Below, in pieces: positions 36,789-44,369 of a stretch of DNA of 64,000 nt. This DNA is from an uncultured Roseibium sp. GTDB lineage: Bacteria; Pseudomonadota; Alphaproteobacteria; Rhizobiales; Stappiaceae. Both the position numbers and the translations under genes were made by a program. The first letter of the stretch is position 1; every line of letters starts with the position of its first letter. Under the pieces are notes generated by a model that had not been told where the DNA came from, ran no database searches, and saw only the letters and a list, made by a program, of their open reading frames with translations. Where the stretch lies: assembly GCF_963675985.1 (NCBI RefSeq), contig NZ_OY780957.1, positions 790,001 to 854,000 on the forward strand, read 5' to 3'.

Positions 36789-37226
36789 CTATTCGACCGT
36801 AATCGTAATCCGTTCCGACATCACCGGCGGGTTGTGGGGAATATGGCTCCAATCGCCGAGAACGAGTTGCAGGGTGTGGGTGCCGGCCGGCAGGTCGATG
36901 ATCGTTTCCGTCTGCCCGCCGCCGAAATGGCGGTGCTGGTCGTCGGACGGGATCGGCTCGTTGAGCGCTTCGCCCTCCAGGGTGGTGTCGATCAGCAGAT
37001 GATGATGGCCGGTGCTCTTCTTGTCCTTCACACCTGCCGGCGCGACGCCCATGCCGGACAGGCCGAACTGGATCTTGACCGGATCGGAGACGGTGTCGCC
37101 GTCCTTCAGATTGATGAAATAGACCTTGGCGCCTTCGGGCGCCGGCGTTTCGCCTGCCTGAACCGAAACCGGCGCCAGAAACGCCGCAAGCGCGGCGATC
37201 GCAAACAAATTCCTGACTTCAAACAT
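36789..37226 (-). CDS. DUF4399 domain-containing exported protein
   Basis: 145 residues. Signal peptide (FAIAALAAFLAPVSVQAGE) then one DUF4399 domain: KVYFINLKDGDTVSDPVKIQ, HHHLLIDT, HRHFGGGQTE and LPAGTHTLQLVLGDWSHIPH. The many His residues suggest metal binding, which is inference. AGGAGGG sits before ATG 37226; the longer frame to 37271 has no site. Alone between a repeat element and the YkvA gene. Confidence 0.9.
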   Translation of the reverse strand: MFEVRNLFAIAALAAFLAPVSVQAGETPAPEGAKVYFINLKDGDTVSDPVKIQFGLSGMGVAPAGVKDKKSTGHHHLLIDTTLEGEALNEPIPSDDQHRHFGGGQTETIIDLPAGTHTLQLVLGDWSHIPHNPPVMSERITITVE

Positions 37227-37388
37227 AGTCCCCTCCTGAGGCACTTCTGAAAAAGACAATCCCCGGCCCACCGCATATTCCCTTACGGGAGCCGGTATCC
37301 TCGCATGATTGTCAAAAGGAGGAAACGCTTGAAGGCACCCCTTGCCGCTCCTATCTTATGTGCATGATCCCAAAGATTGGACAGCTTC

Positions 37389-37763
37389 ATGACGTCACCG
37401 TTTGACGATCTCAACTTCGATCCCGAAATCCTCGGGCCGGAAGAAGAGCAGCGCCGGACCGTCCGCGAAAAGCTGGCAAGAACCGTGCGCAAGGCGGCAA
37501 GGCAGATCCCCTTCATGGATGATGTTCTTGCCACCTACTATTGCGCCTTCGATCCCGCGACGCCACGCAAGGTGCGGACGACCGCCATTGCAGCGCTTGC
37601 CTATTTCGTGCTGCCGCTGGATGGCATTCCCGACTTTCTGATTGGCATCGGCTTCGGCGACGACGCCGCCGTGCTCCTGGCCTCGATCGCCCTGATCCGG
37701 AGCCACATCCGTGACGAGCACTATGAAGCGGCCCGCAAGGCCCTGGAAGACGACGAGATCTAA
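37389..37763 (+). CDS. YkvA family (DUF1232) protein
   Basis: 124 residues. The DUF1232 core is visible as RTTAIAALAYFVLPLDGIPDF followed by GFGDDAAVLLASIALI, two hydrophobic stretches. Function unknown; family members are thought to be membrane associated. ATG 37389 is preferred over an in-frame TTG at 37377. The last 4 bases overlap the convergent membrane protein gene. Confidence 0.85.
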   Translation: MTSPFDDLNFDPEILGPEEEQRRTVREKLARTVRKAARQIPFMDDVLATYYCAFDPATPRKVRTTAIAALAYFVLPLDGIPDFLIGIGFGDDAAVLLASIALIRSHIRDEHYEAARKALEDDEI

Positions 37764-38218
37764 AGGTCGGACGCCACGCCTGGATCTTCAGGTTTTTTCG
37801 AACGCCACCCTCCGGAATTGCATCCGGCGATCAGCCAGTAGACCAGGCCGCCCAGAAACCCGGCTGCGAGGGCTACCGATGTGCCGGGACGCGCTCCGGA
37901 GGCCATCGTTTCGTTGCCGAGCGTCCAAAGCCCGAGCGCGATCAGTCCTGCGGCCGCCAGATGATAGATAATCCCCCGCCAGCCGAGCAGTTCCGCCAGG
38001 ACGATGGCAACGGCTGCGGGCACGAAGGCCAGGCCGCCCAGCACGCTCGCGGTCACGAACGCGGTCCCGAGCATCGCCGCAAAGGCGATCGGATCCTGAT
38101 CCGGTCCCGTGGTCTGGAACAGGCCCCAGGAAAGAAACAGGCCGGCCGCCAGAACACCGGCAATGAAGCCACAGACAATTCGAAGGATCTGCCAGACCAG
38201 TTTGCCGCCGTGAACCAT
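37760..38218 (-). CDS. hypothetical membrane protein
   Basis: 152 residues with four hydrophobic helices (about 7-30, 45-75, 80-100, 115-135) and a short basic tail GGWRSKKPEDPG. I recognise no family. Start at ATG 38218 (MVHGGKLVWQ) with a GGAGAAAGAAG stretch upstream; the frame is open to 38287. Confidence 0.7.
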   Translation of the reverse strand: MVHGGKLVWQILRIVCGFIAGVLAAGLFLSWGLFQTTGPDQDPIAFAAMLGTAFVTASVLGGLAFVPAAVAIVLAELLGWRGIIYHLAAAGLIALGLWTLGNETMASGARPGTSVALAAGFLGGLVYWLIAGCNSGGWRSKKPEDPGVASDL

Positions 38219-38567
38219 GCGTTCCCATCTTCTTTCTCCGGCCCGCCGGTAAGGCGCCCGTCCCGATGCTCTAAAGAGCGGACCCATGAATTACAAATGC
38301 ATTTGACCGTCAAAAACCCGGCCGCGCGGATTATGCCCCGACAACGACCATGAAGTGTGGCAGGATAAGGAAACAATTGACCCACGGCACCCGTAAATCA
38401 CCGATTCAGGTTGACATTTCGCCCGTTTCACCGGATTTTCTAGGACTGCCTTGTCCGGCATCCGATGAAGTCTCAACCTCGGCGCTCGCGTGCGGGGGTC
38501 TTTGTGCATCATCCCGGCAGGCAGTGCATTCGAGCTTGCAAGTTCAACGTTAGAGGAGTTAGCGACC
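38219..38567 (+). other. infC upstream region and 5' leader
   Basis: 349 bases without a protein gene. Holds the probable infC promoter (38411-38440) and therefore a leader of about 125 bases that could host regulation; I see no strong hairpin in it. The left part (38219-38290) is the promoter side of the minus-strand membrane protein. Confidence 0.5.
38411..38440 (+). promoter_or_regulatory. candidate sigma-70 promoter of infC
   Basis: Perfect -35 TTGACA (38411-38416), 17 bases, then an AT-rich GATTTT as a poor -10. It lies about 150 bases before the infC start. The -10 is weak, so the call rests on the -35. Confidence 0.4.
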
Positions 38568-39107
38568 ATTCGCCGTCCGTTCCGCGCCCCGCCCCCGACC
38601 AAGGAAGGCCCGCGCACCAACCAAGAAATTCGCGTTCGCGAAGTCCAGCTGATCGATCATGAAGGCTCCAACCGAGGCATTGTTCCGACCGAAGAGGCCA
38701 TGGACATCGCCATGGAAGCCGGTCTCGATCTGGTAGAAATCCAGCCGAACGCGCAGCCGCCAGTCTGCAAGATCCTGGACTATGGCCGCTACAAATATCA
38801 GGCACAGAAAAAAGCTGCCGAAACCCGCAAGAAGCAGAAGACCGTCGAGATCAAGGAGATCAAGATGCGTCCGAACATCGACACCCATGACTATGAGGTG
38901 AAGATGAAAAACATGCTGCGGTTCTTCAACGACGGCGACAAGGTCAAAGTGACACTCCGGTTCCGGGGCCGTGAAATGGCCCACCAGGATCTCGGCATGA
39001 AACTTCTGCATAAGGTGCGCGACGAAACGGCGGAAATCGCCAAGGTCGAATCCCACCCCAAGCTGGAAGGCCGGCAGATGGTGATGGTCCTCGCACCGAT
39101 CAAATAA
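38568..39107 (+). CDS. infC: translation initiation factor IF-3, AUU start
   Basis: 179 residues. Keeps ribosomal subunits apart and checks the initiator codon. Two domains: N-terminal (IRVREVQLIDHEGSNRG, VEIQPNAQPPVCKILDYG) and C-terminal (EIKMRPNIDTHDYEVKMKN, FNDGDKVKVTLRFRGREM). No ATG or GTG with a ribosome site fits; an ATT at 38568 follows GAGGAG (38553-38558) with 9-base spacing and gives the normal N-terminus IRRPFRAPPP. AUU is the known infC start used for IF-3 autoregulation. A GTG at 38490 is in frame but has no site. Confidence 0.95.
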   Translation: MRRPFRAPPPTKEGPRTNQEIRVREVQLIDHEGSNRGIVPTEEAMDIAMEAGLDLVEIQPNAQPPVCKILDYGRYKYQAQKKAAETRKKQKTVEIKEIKMRPNIDTHDYEVKMKNMLRFFNDGDKVKVTLRFRGREMAHQDLGMKLLHKVRDETAEIAKVESHPKLEGRQMVMVLAPIK

Positions 39108-39148
39108 GCGGACGATCCGCTGCGGACGCGTGTCCGTTATGAAACACG

Positions 39149-39174
39149 AACCCCGCCAACCGGCGGGGTTTTTT
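39149..39174 (+). terminator. rho-independent terminator of infC
   Basis: AACCCCGCC-AACC-GGCGGGGTT followed by TTTT; 9 perfect pairs, 41 bases after the infC stop. Confidence 0.92.
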
Positions 39175-39412
39175 GTTTGCCCTCCCTTGTCACCCACTCC
39201 TTGGAGCAAGGAAACGGCGTAACCGGCCACATACTCCGCCGTCATCATACGGCGCAGTCCGGGTGATCTACTCGTTTCCAGAGCTATGGAGCACTGGCAC
39301 GGTTACGGTTGCGAACTGTGCCTTTTCCCGCGGTTGGTCATCATGGCAAGGTGGATTGGATAACCCGGACTACGCCGGGTTATGACACCGAGTAGCCGGG
39401 CGAAGCCGGCGG
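39175..39412. other. intergenic region between infC terminator and oxidoreductase gene
   Basis: No gene seen. The right end carries two palindromes listed separately. The rest shows no promoter or frame worth naming. Confidence 0.4.
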
Positions 39413-39416
39413 CTAC
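39360..39416 (-). repeat. two tandem REP-like hairpins at the end of the oxidoreductase gene
   Basis: First ATAACCCGG-ACTACG-CCGGGTTAT (39360-39383), 9 perfect pairs. Second GTAGCC...GGCTAC (39392-39416), which overlaps the TAG stop of the minus-strand oxidoreductase. They may work as terminator or protect mRNA 3' ends; both look like short repeats spread in rhizobial genomes. Confidence 0.6.
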
Positions 39417-40426
39417 CCGATCGTCACCCAGCCATCCGTCTTTTCCGAGGCGAACAGGGCGTCGAGGATGGCCATGTTCTGAACGGCGTCTTCGGGACCG
39501 TAGGGCAATTTGATTTCTCCCAGGATCGAACGGCCGAACGTGTCGACGAGTTCGGCATACTGATCGCTCGCCGCAATCGTCTCGCTGGTCGCCGCCCCGT
39601 CACCGAGAATGGAACCGTCATCGAGCCGGATGACCGCCGCCTCCTGCTGTGGCGCATTGAACGGGATGACGATCTCCAGGCGTTTTTTCGTACCGTACAG
39701 GTTGACCCGCTGATAGGGCACCATCTGGGTCGACACCGTGAAATCGAGCCGGCGCCCATCGCCGAAAGCCAGGATACCGCTGGAAAGGCGATCGGTCTTC
39801 ATGACCGGATCCCGGTCGATCATGGAAAGGGCCCGTTTGGGCTCAGCTTCAAAGAAATAACGCGCCGCCACCATCGGATAACAGCCGATATCCAGAAGCG
39901 CGCCGCCGCCGATATCCGGCATGTTGCGGATGTTGTCCGGATCGGCATTGAAGTAGCTGAAAAACGACTGGATCGCGCGAAGCTCGCCCAGTTCACCGGA
40001 CCGAATGATCTCCCGGGCCCGGATCCACTGCGGATGAGCGCGCACCATGAAGCCTTCGGCCACCAGCCGGTCTTTCGGCAGGGCCAGGAGCTGGCGGGCT
40101 TCTTCCGCGTTCAGGGCAACCGGTTTCTCGCACAGGACATGCTTGCCCGCCTCCACCGCCTGAATGGTCAACGGCACATGCAGATGGTTCGGCAGCGGAT
40201 TGTAGATCGCATCGATGTCCGGATCCGCGAGCAGGTCCTCGTAGCTGCCGTAGGCCTTCGGAATGCCGAGGTCCGAGGCCACGCTTTTCGCCCGGTCCAG
40301 CCCCCGAGACGCGATCGCGGTCGTTGTTCCCGTTTGCGAGCGGCCGATGGCCGGAATGAATTTTTCCACCCCGATCTTCGCCGTCGACAGAATTCCCCAT
40401 CGGATCGGTTTTGCCTGCCCCGTCAT
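39413..40426 (-). CDS. Gfo/Idh/MocA family oxidoreductase
   Basis: 337 residues. NAD(P)-binding N-terminal Rossmann fold (IRWGILSTAKIGVEKFIPAI) with the EKP motif HVLCEKPVALNAEEA near 90-105, and the C-terminal alpha/beta domain with GGGALLDIGCYPM. Such enzymes oxidise or reduce sugars, inositols or trans-dihydrodiols; the substrate is unknown. ATG 40426 has AAGGAGG upstream. Alone. Confidence 0.9.
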   Translation of the reverse strand: MTGQAKPIRWGILSTAKIGVEKFIPAIGRSQTGTTTAIASRGLDRAKSVASDLGIPKAYGSYEDLLADPDIDAIYNPLPNHLHVPLTIQAVEAGKHVLCEKPVALNAEEARQLLALPKDRLVAEGFMVRAHPQWIRAREIIRSGELGELRAIQSFFSYFNADPDNIRNMPDIGGGALLDIGCYPMVAARYFFEAEPKRALSMIDRDPVMKTDRLSSGILAFGDGRRLDFTVSTQMVPYQRVNLYGTKKRLEIVIPFNAPQQEAAVIRLDDGSILGDGAATSETIAASDQYAELVDTFGRSILGEIKLPYGPEDAVQNMAILDALFASEKTDGWVTIG

Positions 40427-40524
40427 TGTCCGCCTCCTTGCAATTCGTTTTGAGGAACGTTCCTCAGATTGGAACAACAGTCATGGCAAGCCCCTGCCGG
40501 AGTGGCAAGGGCCGAGAGGAAAAA

Positions 40525-41433
40525 TCAGTACTTGTCGGGCACGTAAAGGCGCTCCGGCAGAACCTTGCGCTCGTAGTCCGGGTTGAACACCCGGTCCGGG
40601 AGCGTGATCGGTTCGTGCGGGACTTCCTCGTATGGAACCATGGACAGAAGATGGCTGATGCAGTTCAACCGGGCCTGCTTCTTGTCATTGCCCTCCACGA
40701 TGAACCAGGGGGCTTCGGGAATATTGGTCCGTTCGAAGGTTTCTTCCTTCGCCTTGGTGTAATCCTCCCAGCGCACACGGGATTCCAGATCCATCGGGCT
40801 CAACTTCCACTGCTTCAGCGGATCGTGGATCCGCATCAGGAAGCGCAACTGCTGCTCCTGGTCGGTGATCGAGAACCAGTATTTGACCAGTCGGATGCCG
40901 GAGCGCACCAGCATGCGCTCGAACTCCGAAACGTCGTTGAAGAATTCCTCAACCTGATCCTCGTCCGCAAAGCCCATGACCCGTTCCACGCCGGACCGGT
41001 TGTACCAGGACCGGTCGAACAGAACCATTTCGCCGGCGGCGGGCAGATGCGGAACGTAGCGCTGGAAATACCACTGGGTCTTTTCCCGTTCCGTCGGCGC
41101 GGGCAGCGCCACGACCCGGCAGACCCGTGGATTGAGCCGTTGCGAGATCCGCTTGATCACCCCGCCCTTGCCGGCCGCATCGCGCCCCTCGAAGATGATG
41201 ACCAGTTTCTCGCCGCTGTGCTGAACCCAATCCTGCATTTTCACCAGTTCGGCCTGCAGCCGCAGCAGTTCGTGAAAATAGGTATTCCGGTCGATCGAGG
41301 ACTTGTGCTTCAGATCCGAAATGAAGGCGAGATCCTTGGCGATCAGAAAATCGTCGATCTCCATTTCCAGCTCTTCATCCAGGCTGTCTTGCCATTCGGC
41401 CTCAACCCAGCTCTTGGCACTGTCGTCGCTCAT
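40525..41433 (-). CDS. ppk2: polyphosphate kinase 2
   Basis: 302 residues. PPK2 transfers phosphate between polyphosphate and nucleotides (mainly GDP/ADP to NTP). Walker A GRDAAGKGGVIKRI near 88-101, Walker B-like VLFDRSWYNRSGVERVMGF and LVKYWFSITDQEQ match the one-domain class I type. The acidic N-terminus (DSLDEELEMEIDDF) is usual in alphaproteobacteria. Confidence 0.93.
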   Translation of the reverse strand: MSDDSAKSWVEAEWQDSLDEELEMEIDDFLIAKDLAFISDLKHKSSIDRNTYFHELLRLQAELVKMQDWVQHSGEKLVIIFEGRDAAGKGGVIKRISQRLNPRVCRVVALPAPTEREKTQWYFQRYVPHLPAAGEMVLFDRSWYNRSGVERVMGFADEDQVEEFFNDVSEFERMLVRSGIRLVKYWFSITDQEQQLRFLMRIHDPLKQWKLSPMDLESRVRWEDYTKAKEETFERTNIPEAPWFIVEGNDKKQARLNCISHLLSMVPYEEVPHEPITLPDRVFNPDYERKVLPERLYVPDKY

Positions 41434-41561
41434 TGCAAATCCCCTCGATCCTGATCGGCATGATCACAATCGTACTGTGAACCGCTTCTGTGTGTAGCTT
41501 TTTTGACAGTCCCGGCCTCCGGCGACGGCCCCGCTATCGGCTATCCGCAGATTTCAGTTGA

Positions 41562-41581
41562 AAATGAATGATCGTTCATTT
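41562..41581. promoter_or_regulatory. probable TetR operator
   Basis: AAATGAA-TGATCG-TTCATTT, 7-base arms with a near-palindromic core, 29 bases before the TetR gene. Size and position are typical of an autoregulated TetR operator; the same site may control the leucine operon downstream. Confidence 0.65.
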
Positions 41582-41610
41582 ATTTTTTCAATCGGGAGGA
41601 AACAGAAGAC

Positions 41611-42240
41611 ATGCAAGTCGAGGCGGAACAGCCGGCCCGCAGAAAGGGCGACGAGACCGCGCGCCGTGTGCGTGACGCGGCATTGAAGCTGTTCGCGCGC
41701 CACGGCTATGCCGCCGTCTCCGTCCGTCAGATCGCGACCGACGTCGGCGTCCAGCCCGGTGCTCTCTACAATCATTTTCCCACCAAGCAGGACATCCTGA
41801 AAGATCTGATGCTGGCCCACATGGCAGACCTGCTGGCCGAATGGGACAAGGACGCAAGCGACCGTTCTCCCGGTGAGGACCCGCTCGACGCCTTCGTGCG
41901 CTTCCACATCCGCTATCACCTTGAGCGCGCCGACGAGGTGTTCGTCGCCTATATGGAACTGCGCAACCTGGAGCCCGAGAATTTCGCCGAGATCGAAGCC
42001 GCCCGGCAGCAATACGAAAAGATCCTGTCCGACATTCTGGAAGACGGCGTCAGGACCGGGCGCTATGCCGTCGCCGACCCGAAGGTCGCCACCCGCGCCA
42101 TCATCGCCATGCTGACCGGCATACCGACCTGGTACCGGCCCGGCCGCGGCCTTTCCAGACAAGACATCGAAACCCTTTATCTGACGATGGTGCGCAAGTG
42201 TGTGGCGCCCGAAACGTCGAAACCCACGGGAGACGGATGA
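41611..42240 (+). CDS. TetR/AcrR family regulator of the leucine/isovalerate operon
   Basis: 209 residues. N-terminal HTH about residues 14-60: VRDAALKLFARHGYAAVSVR and GVQPGALYNHFPTKQDIL. The ligand domain has FIRYHLERADEVFVAYMELRNLEP, found in TetR proteins near fatty or branched acyl-CoA genes. It ends 2 bases before liuB, so regulator and operon are likely co-transcribed; the palindrome at 41562-41581 would be its site. Ligand probably an acyl-CoA (inference). AGGAAACAG ribosome region precedes ATG 41611. Confidence 0.9.
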   Translation: MQVEAEQPARRKGDETARRVRDAALKLFARHGYAAVSVRQIATDVGVQPGALYNHFPTKQDILKDLMLAHMADLLAEWDKDASDRSPGEDPLDAFVRFHIRYHLERADEVFVAYMELRNLEPENFAEIEAARQQYEKILSDILEDGVRTGRYAVADPKVATRAIIAMLTGIPTWYRPGRGLSRQDIETLYLTMVRKCVAPETSKPTGDG

Positions 42241-42241
42241 C

Positions 42242-43849
42242 ATGAGCATCCTTAAATCGACCCTTTCCCCGCGCAGCGCCGAATTCACCGCCAACAAAAA
42301 GGCTCATGAGGATGCTCTGGACCTGGTGCGAAGCGCGGCACAGGTCGCCCTCGACGGTGGCGGTGAAACCGCCCGCCAGCGCCACGTCTCCCGCGGCAAG
42401 ATCCTCCCGCGCGAACGCGTGTCCCGCCTGCTCGATCCGGGCTCGCCCTTTCTGGAAGTCGGCATGCTGGCCGCCCATGACATGTATGACGCCGCCGCAC
42501 CGTCCGCCAGCATGATCGCCGGCATCGGCCGGGTGGAAGGCCGCGAGGTGATGATCCTTGCCAACGACGCCACGGTGAAGGGCGGCACTTATTATCCCAT
42601 GTCGGTGAAAAAGCACCTGCGCGCCCAGGAGATCGCCGAACAGAACAATCTCCCTTGCGTTTACCTGGTCGATTCCGGCGGCGCCAACCTGCCCCAGCAG
42701 GACGAGGTCTTCCCGGACCGGGACCACTTCGGCCGGATCTTCTACAATCAGGCCAACATGTCGGCGAAAGGCATTTCCCAGATCGCCGTGGTCATGGGCT
42801 CGTGTACCGCAGGCGGCGCCTATGTCCCGGCCATGTCGGACGAGACCATCATCGTCAAGAACCAGGGCACGATCTTCCTGGCCGGCCCGCCGCTGGTGAA
42901 GGCGGCAACCGGTGAAGAGGTCACAGCGGAAGACCTTGGCGGCGGCGACGTTCACACGCGCCTCTCCGGCGTGGCCGACCATCTCGCCCGTGACGACGCC
43001 CATGCGCTGGCCCTCGCCCGCCGCGCGATCGCCAGCCTCAACCGGATCAAGCCGACGAGCGTGGAACGGCAGACGCCGGAAGATCCGCTCTACGATCCGG
43101 AGGAAATCCTCGGCGTCGTGCCCGGCGACCTGAAGACACCCTACGACATCCGCGAGGTGATCGCCCGTGTCGTCGACGGCTCCCGCTTCGACGAATTCAA
43201 GGCGCGCTACGGTACCACGCTCGTCTGCGGCTTCGCCCATATTCACGGGCTTCCCGTGGGCATCATCGCCAACAACGGCGTGCTGTTCTCCGAAAGCGCG
43301 GTCAAGGGCGCCCATTTCGTCGAGCTGTGTTCCCAGCGCAAGGTGCCGCTCGTCTTCCTGCAGAACATCACCGGCTTCATGGTCGGCCGCAAATACGAAT
43401 CCGGCGGTATCGCCAAGGACGGCGCCAAGCTGGTGACGGCGGTCGCCACCACCAAGGTGCCGAAGATCACCATGCTGGTCGGCGGCTCCTTCGGCGCCGG
43501 CAACTACGGCATGTGCGGCCGCGCCTACAGCCCGCGCTTCCTGTGGACATGGCCGAACTCGCGCATTTCGGTGATGGGCGGCGAACAGGCCGCCGGCGTG
43601 CTCGCCACCGTCCGCCGCGACGGCATCGAGCGCAAGGGTGGCTCATGGTCGACCGAAGACGAGGCGGCCTTCAAACAGCCGATCATCGACCAGTTCGAGG
43701 AACAGGGCCATCCGCTCTACGCCTCCGCCCGTCTCTGGGACGACGGCATCGTCGATCCGCGCAAGACCCGCGACATCCTCGGCCTGTCCCTGTCGGCCGC
43801 CCTCAACGCCCCGATCGAAGACACGCGCTTCGGCCTGTTCAGGATGTAA
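42242..43849 (+). CDS. liuB: methylcrotonoyl-CoA carboxylase beta subunit
   Basis: 535 residues. Carboxyltransferase subunit of the biotin enzyme that carboxylates 3-methylcrotonyl-CoA in leucine breakdown. Seen: VVMGSCTAGGAYVPAMSDE, LQNITGFMVGRKYE and MLVGGSFGAGNYGMCGRAY, the acyl-CoA and carboxybiotin sites of MCC-type CT domains. The start ATG 42242 begins MSILKSTLSPRS; an in-frame start at 42200 lies inside tetR. Alpha subunit follows after the macro-domain gene. Confidence 0.95.
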   Translation: MSILKSTLSPRSAEFTANKKAHEDALDLVRSAAQVALDGGGETARQRHVSRGKILPRERVSRLLDPGSPFLEVGMLAAHDMYDAAAPSASMIAGIGRVEGREVMILANDATVKGGTYYPMSVKKHLRAQEIAEQNNLPCVYLVDSGGANLPQQDEVFPDRDHFGRIFYNQANMSAKGISQIAVVMGSCTAGGAYVPAMSDETIIVKNQGTIFLAGPPLVKAATGEEVTAEDLGGGDVHTRLSGVADHLARDDAHALALARRAIASLNRIKPTSVERQTPEDPLYDPEEILGVVPGDLKTPYDIREVIARVVDGSRFDEFKARYGTTLVCGFAHIHGLPVGIIANNGVLFSESAVKGAHFVELCSQRKVPLVFLQNITGFMVGRKYESGGIAKDGAKLVTAVATTKVPKITMLVGGSFGAGNYGMCGRAYSPRFLWTWPNSRISVMGGEQAAGVLATVRRDGIERKGGSWSTEDEAAFKQPIIDQFEEQGHPLYASARLWDDGIVDPRKTRDILGLSLSAALNAPIEDTRFGLFRM

Positions 43850-43853
43850 GCCC

Positions 43854-44369
43854 ATGGACCGGATTGAAGTCATTCAGGGCGACATCACGAAGCTGGAGGT
43901 CGACGCCATCGTCAACGCCGCAAATGCGTCTCTGCTCGGCGGCGGCGGGGTCGACGGCGCGATCCACCGTGCGGCCGGCCCGGAGCTTCTGGCTGAATGC
44001 CGCACGCTTGGCGGCTGCGAAACCGGAAATGCGAAGATCACCGACGGCTACAACCTGCCCGCCCGATACGTCATCCACACGGTCGGACCGGTCTGGCACG
44101 GGGGCAACGACGGCGAGCCGGAGCTGCTTGCCTCCTGTTACGAAACGTCGCTCAGGCTCGGTGCCGCAAAGGGCTGCAAGACCTTTGCCTTTCCGGCGAT
44201 CTCGACCGGGATCTACGGCTATCCGGCCGATCAGGCGGCGGCTATCGCCGTCACCACAATCCGCGAGACACTCGGCGATCTGCCCCAGGTCGAAAAAGTG
44301 ATCCTCGTCGCCTTCGACGCTTCCAGCAAAACCCACCTCGAAACCGCTTTGAGGAGAGCTCAATCGTGA
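43854..44369 (+). CDS. macro-domain protein (O-acetyl-ADP-ribose deacetylase-like)
   Basis: 171 residues, a single macro domain. Seen: IEVIQGDITKLEVDAIVNAA at the N-terminus, NAANASLLGGGGVDGAIH (ribose site; the Asn and the GGGGVDGAI loop) and FPAISTGIYGYP near 125. YmdB/MacroD-like members remove acetyl from O-acetyl-ADP-ribose or ADP-ribose from proteins. It lies between the two MCC subunit genes, 4 bases after liuB, and its TGA overlaps the ATG of liuD (TGATG), so it is clearly part of the operon. Confidence 0.94.
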   Translation: MDRIEVIQGDITKLEVDAIVNAANASLLGGGGVDGAIHRAAGPELLAECRTLGGCETGNAKITDGYNLPARYVIHTVGPVWHGGNDGEPELLASCYETSLRLGAAKGCKTFAFPAISTGIYGYPADQAAAIAVTTIRETLGDLPQVEKVILVAFDASSKTHLETALRRAQS

